From Candidatus Thiodiazotropha sp. LNASS1 (GTDB lineage: Bacteria > Pseudomonadota > Gammaproteobacteria > Chromatiales > Chromatiaceae), in assembly GCF_964212655.1 (NCBI RefSeq), contig NZ_OZ156465.1, forward strand, positions 2,418,001 through 2,482,000: 64,000 bases of DNA, given 5' to 3'. The notes under the pieces were generated by a model. The model made no database searches. It was given only the letters and a program-made list of their open reading frames with translations, and was not told the DNA's origin. Both the position numbers and the translations under genes were made by a program. The stretch's first letter is position 1, and the number at the start of each line of letters is the position of its first letter. Shown piece by piece: positions 61,218 through 64,000 of this stretch.

Positions 61218-64000
61218 ATGACAAAAAAAGGTAATTCGCGTTGGCGCCGGCTTTGCAATAGGGCTGGTGTGTTGCTATCGATTCTGATATGCGGTTTGAC
61301 TGTACTGAGTCCCCCATTGTCCACAGCTGAACTGGCGAATCCCCGTCAAGTATTGGTCCTTAATTCATACCACTCAAGCATGGATTGGGTGGTTGATATT
61401 CAGCGTGGCGTGTCCGATACGTTACGGGATCAGGCAGATGATACCGAAATCTTTTCGGAGTACATGGACACCAAGCGGATCCCTTTCACGCCGCAATATG
61501 AACAGCAGGTACGTGACTTTTTACATAACAAGTACGCGGGACGCCAGTTTACGACCGTACTCGCCACGGATAATAATGCCTTTGACTTTATGCGCCGTCA
61601 TGGCGAGGCGCTGTTTCCCGGCGTGCCGGTGGTGTTCTGCGGTGTCAATTTCTTCAAGGACGAACTGCTGGAGGGGTACCCGAATTTTACCGGTGTGACG
61701 GAGAGCTACGATGCCAAAGGCACCTTGTCGCTGGCGTTGGCGCTGCATCCCAACACCCGACAGGTCTTTGTGATCAATGATCACCTGCCGACCGGGCGCG
61801 CCACAGAGGCGGAGATCCGTGAGCAGTTGAGTGGTATGGGGCTGACGATTCCTGTCCGTTATGCGGATAAGATACCAATCGCCGAGCTCGAAGAGCAATT
61901 GACCGCGCTACCGGCGAATAGCATCGTCCTGCTCGGCAACTACTACCGGGACGGCCTGGATCGCTTCATCCCGCCCAAAGAGAGCTCCCGCCTGATTACC
62001 AACAAGAGCAAGGCGCCCGTCTATAGCATGCTGGAGTTTCGTATCGGACAGGGGGTGGTCGGTGGCTATGCCGTCAGTGGCTATCGCCTGGGGCGTGCCG
62101 CAGGGAGTTTGATGGCGGAGATCCTCAGCGGTAAGCCGGTTTCGGAGGTGCCTGTTCTCAAAACCGGCGTGAATCGGTTGATGTTCGACAGTATTCAGTT
62201 GGATCACTTCGGGATCGATCCCACCAATCTTCCTGTGGGCAGTACGCAGCTCAATCTTGACAGAGCCCTCTTCACGCAACAGGAGAGAATGTGGCTGGAG
62301 CAGCACCCCGTGATCCGAATCGCCCCGGATCCCGACTTTCCACCTATCGAATATTTTGATGATAGCGGCGCTTATCATGGCCTGGCTGCCGACTACGTCC
62401 GAAAACTGGAAGAGAAGATCGGATTCAGATTTGACATTGTTCGTCTGAAAAACTGGGACCAGGCAGTCGCCCAGGCACAAAGTCGCGAGGTGGATATGTG
62501 GGCAGCGGCCAGCCCCACAGAACAACGCCTGGAGTATATGTCATTCACCCAACCCATGATCGATGTCCCCGCTGTCATAATGACACGGCGTGACGAGGAG
62601 GGGGTGCTGGGAATGCAGGACCTGATCGGGAAGCGGGTAACCGTCGTCTCGGGTTATGCCGCGCATGACTTTCTTTTAAAAAACTATCCGACGATAGCGC
62701 TCGACGTGGCCCCCGATATCCGCAGTGCATTGCGCAAGGTCTCTTTTGGCGAGGTGGACGCCATGGTCGGGAACCTGGCCACCTCTACCTATTACATGGA
62801 ACAGGAGGGGATCAGCAACCTAAAAGTGGCGGGAGAGTCAGGTTATCGCTACAGGCTGTCCTTGGCGATACGTAAGGACTGGACAATGCTTCGGCATATA
62901 CTCGATAAAGGGTTGAGACTGATCACTGATGAAGAGCGGCGCGCTATCATGGACAGATGGGTGCGGTTCGATGTGGCGGACCGGGCATGGTGGCAACTGT
63001 CGCGAGAGCAGTGGATCGTACTGCTTGGTACGCTTGCGGTATTTGCTGCGGTTATCATCCTGACCTGGAATTTGATACTGCGGCGGCGTGTCAGGGAACG
63101 GACAGTCGATCTGGCCAGGATCAATAAAAAGCTGAATGAGACCAACAGGCTGTTGGGCGAGAGTGAAGAAAAATACCGTCTGATCTTTGAAACCTCGGAA
63201 GATCCTATGTGGTTGATAGAGGGCAATCAGTTCATCATGACCAACGAGGCGTCATCCCGCCTGCTGGGTTACGAGAGCCCGGAACAACTGGTCAATACGC
63301 CGCCCTGGGCGTTATCACCGGAATTCCAACCGGATGGGATGTCCTCCGATGAAAAGGCCAAGGCAATGTTGGCCCAGGCCATGAAATACGGCTATAACCG
63401 TTTCGAGTGGGAGCATATGAAGCGCGACGGTACGACCTTTCCGGTGGAGGTGTCCCTGACACGTATCCCATACCGCGGACGCTCAGCCATATTCTGTATG
63501 TGGAATGACATCACCGAACGTAAAGCGGCCGCGTTGGAGATTCAGCGCCTGGCCACCCATGATGCCCTCACCGGCCTCGCCAGTCTGCGTCTGGCGGAAG
63601 ACCGTATCGAAATGGCGATTGCCAAGGCGCGAAGGGAAAACTGTAAAATGGCCGTGCTGTTTATCGATCTCGATGGGTTCAAGAAGATCAACGATGAGTA
63701 TGGTCACGATGCGGGTGATGCGCTGCTGAAGGAAGTGGCGGTTCGTATGTCCGCTATCGTGCGTGAGGTCGATACGGTCGCGCGTATAGGCGGTGATGAA
63801 TTCCTGATTATATTAAGCTGTATTGCGACGCTCGCGGATACCGATCGTGTATCGGCTCAGTTGATTCAGGCAGTGGGTCAGCCCTGTTTCTTTGAAGGCA
63901 ATAAGTTGAATGTCGGTGTCAGTGTTGGCGTTGCTATCTACCCCGATCATGGCGATACGCGGGATGCTCTCGTGCGGAGTGCCGACAGGGCCATGTATGA
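61218..64000 (+). CDS. Periplasmic-sensing diguanylate cyclase (ABC_sub_bind + SBP_bac_3 + PAS + GGDEF), runs off right edge
   Basis: At least 927 residues are in the window and the gene continues beyond 64000. Signal/anchor: GVLLSILICGLTVLSPPLST. An ABC_sub_bind-like periplasmic domain follows (about 40-340; RQVLVLNSYHSSMDWVVDIQ), then a SBP_bac_3 domain (about 350-575; RIAPDPDFPPIEYF, RLEYMSFTQPMIDVPAVIMT), a transmembrane helix (WIVLLGTLAVFAAVIILTWN), a PAS domain (about 640-770; EEKYRLIFETSEDPMWLIEG) and a GGDEF domain (IGGDEFLIIL, about residues 857-866). An EAL domain may follow outside the window. It probably senses a small molecule in the periplasm and makes c-di-GMP. Start ATG at 61218. 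Confidence 0.93.
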   Translation, partial: MTKKGNSRWRRLCNRAGVLLSILICGLTVLSPPLSTAELANPRQVLVLNSYHSSMDWVVDIQRGVSDTLRDQADDTEIFSEYMDTKRIPFTPQYEQQVRDFLHNKYAGRQFTTVLATDNNAFDFMRRHGEALFPGVPVVFCGVNFFKDELLEGYPNFTGVTESYDAKGTLSLALALHPNTRQVFVINDHLPTGRATEAEIREQLSGMGLTIPVRYADKIPIAELEEQLTALPANSIVLLGNYYRDGLDRFIPPKESSRLITNKSKAPVYSMLEFRIGQGVVGGYAVSGYRLGRAAGSLMAEILSGKPVSEVPVLKTGVNRLMFDSIQLDHFGIDPTNLPVGSTQLNLDRALFTQQERMWLEQHPVIRIAPDPDFPPIEYFDDSGAYHGLAADYVRKLEEKIGFRFDIVRLKNWDQAVAQAQSREVDMWAAASPTEQRLEYMSFTQPMIDVPAVIMTRRDEEGVLGMQDLIGKRVTVVSGYAAHDFLLKNYPTIALDVAPDIRSALRKVSFGEVDAMVGNLATSTYYMEQEGISNLKVAGESGYRYRLSLAIRKDWTMLRHILDKGLRLITDEERRAIMDRWVRFDVADRAWWQLSREQWIVLLGTLAVFAAVIILTWNLILRRRVRERTVDLARINKKLNETNRLLGESEEKYRLIFETSEDPMWLIEGNQFIMTNEASSRLLGYESPEQLVNTPPWALSPEFQPDGMSSDEKAKAMLAQAMKYGYNRFEWEHMKRDGTTFPVEVSLTRIPYRGRSAIFCMWNDITERKAAALEIQRLATHDALTGLASLRLAEDRIEMAIAKARRENCKMAVLFIDLDGFKKINDEYGHDAGDALLKEVAVRMSAIVREVDTVARIGGDEFLIILSCIATLADTDRVSAQLIQAVGQPCFFEGNKLNVGVSVGVAIYPDHGDTRDALVRSADRAMY

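Overview
The window looks like about 64 kb of chromosome from a gammaproteobacterium, probably a sulfur-oxidising, CO2-fixing lineage. This is inferred from UbiA/UbiC, an rpoZ-spoT-ridA-recG neighbourhood, a CbbR-like regulator divergent from a class II aldolase, a diheme cytochrome c, a two-subunit pyruvate carboxylase and heavy c-di-GMP signalling. No rRNA, tRNA or CRISPR array was recognised, and no species-level call is possible from sequence alone.

Region 1 (1-6982) is a chromosomal integron riddled with insertion sequences. The integrase gene intI (5996-6982, +) faces away from a cassette array that reads leftward on the minus strand, starting at an attI-like junction near 5631. Four cassettes can be reconstructed: an unknown 161-aa protein; a small exported protein; a stand-alone ClpX-type zinc-finger protein; and a zinc-ribbon gene cut short. 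One attC is intact (2143-2202). A second is split by an IS1111/IS110-type element at its core site. A third is split in its hairpin loop by an IS3-family element with a 3-bp duplication. A second IS3-family element sits in the last codons of the first cassette gene, and an IS30-type transposase runs off the left edge. The cassette genes are visibly AT-richer than the rest of the window.

Region 2 (7-17.5 kb) is core chromosome on the minus strand: ubiC-ubiA, recG, ridA, spoT and rpoZ, plus YjbQ, a PNPOx-fold protein and an unknown protein. Region 3 (16.6-30.3 kb) has an AraC/MFS divergent pair, then a three-gene cluster (ThDP-dependent enzyme, glycosyltransferase-like protein, sulfotransferase-like protein) facing a sulfate-assimilation cluster (DUF2061, cysC, cysH, cysI, cysJ) with a divergent CysB-like LysR regulator. 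CysC would make the PAPS needed both by the CysH reductase and by the sulfotransferase.

Region 4 (30.5-40.3 kb) has a complete CUT1-type sugar ABC transporter, a diheme cytochrome c, a beta-CASP metallo-hydrolase, a CDGSH/ferredoxin-like Fe-S protein and an NHL-repeat protein. Region 5 (40.8-47.8 kb) is c-di-GMP related: an 817-aa protein with two PilZ domains arising from an internal duplication, convergent with a receiver-PAS-GGDEF-EAL protein. An AI-2E-type permease and a small YjfB-like protein follow. Region 6 (47.8-54.2 kb) has a TRAP transporter (DctM, an unusual TM2-like/DctQ fusion, and a Tat-signal DctP), a periplasmic metallo-beta-lactamase-fold protein and a surface protein with a VPLPP-type C-terminal sorting segment. 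Region 7 (54.7-64 kb) has pyruvate carboxylase subunits PycB/PycA, an aldolase-Dabb fusion divergent from a CbbR-like regulator, and a large periplasmic-sensor diguanylate cyclase that continues past the right edge.

A short inverted-repeat, TA-flanked element (MITE-like) recurs four times (13493, 18896, 38286, 54420), with a remnant at 37136. One copy supplies the stop codon of pycB.
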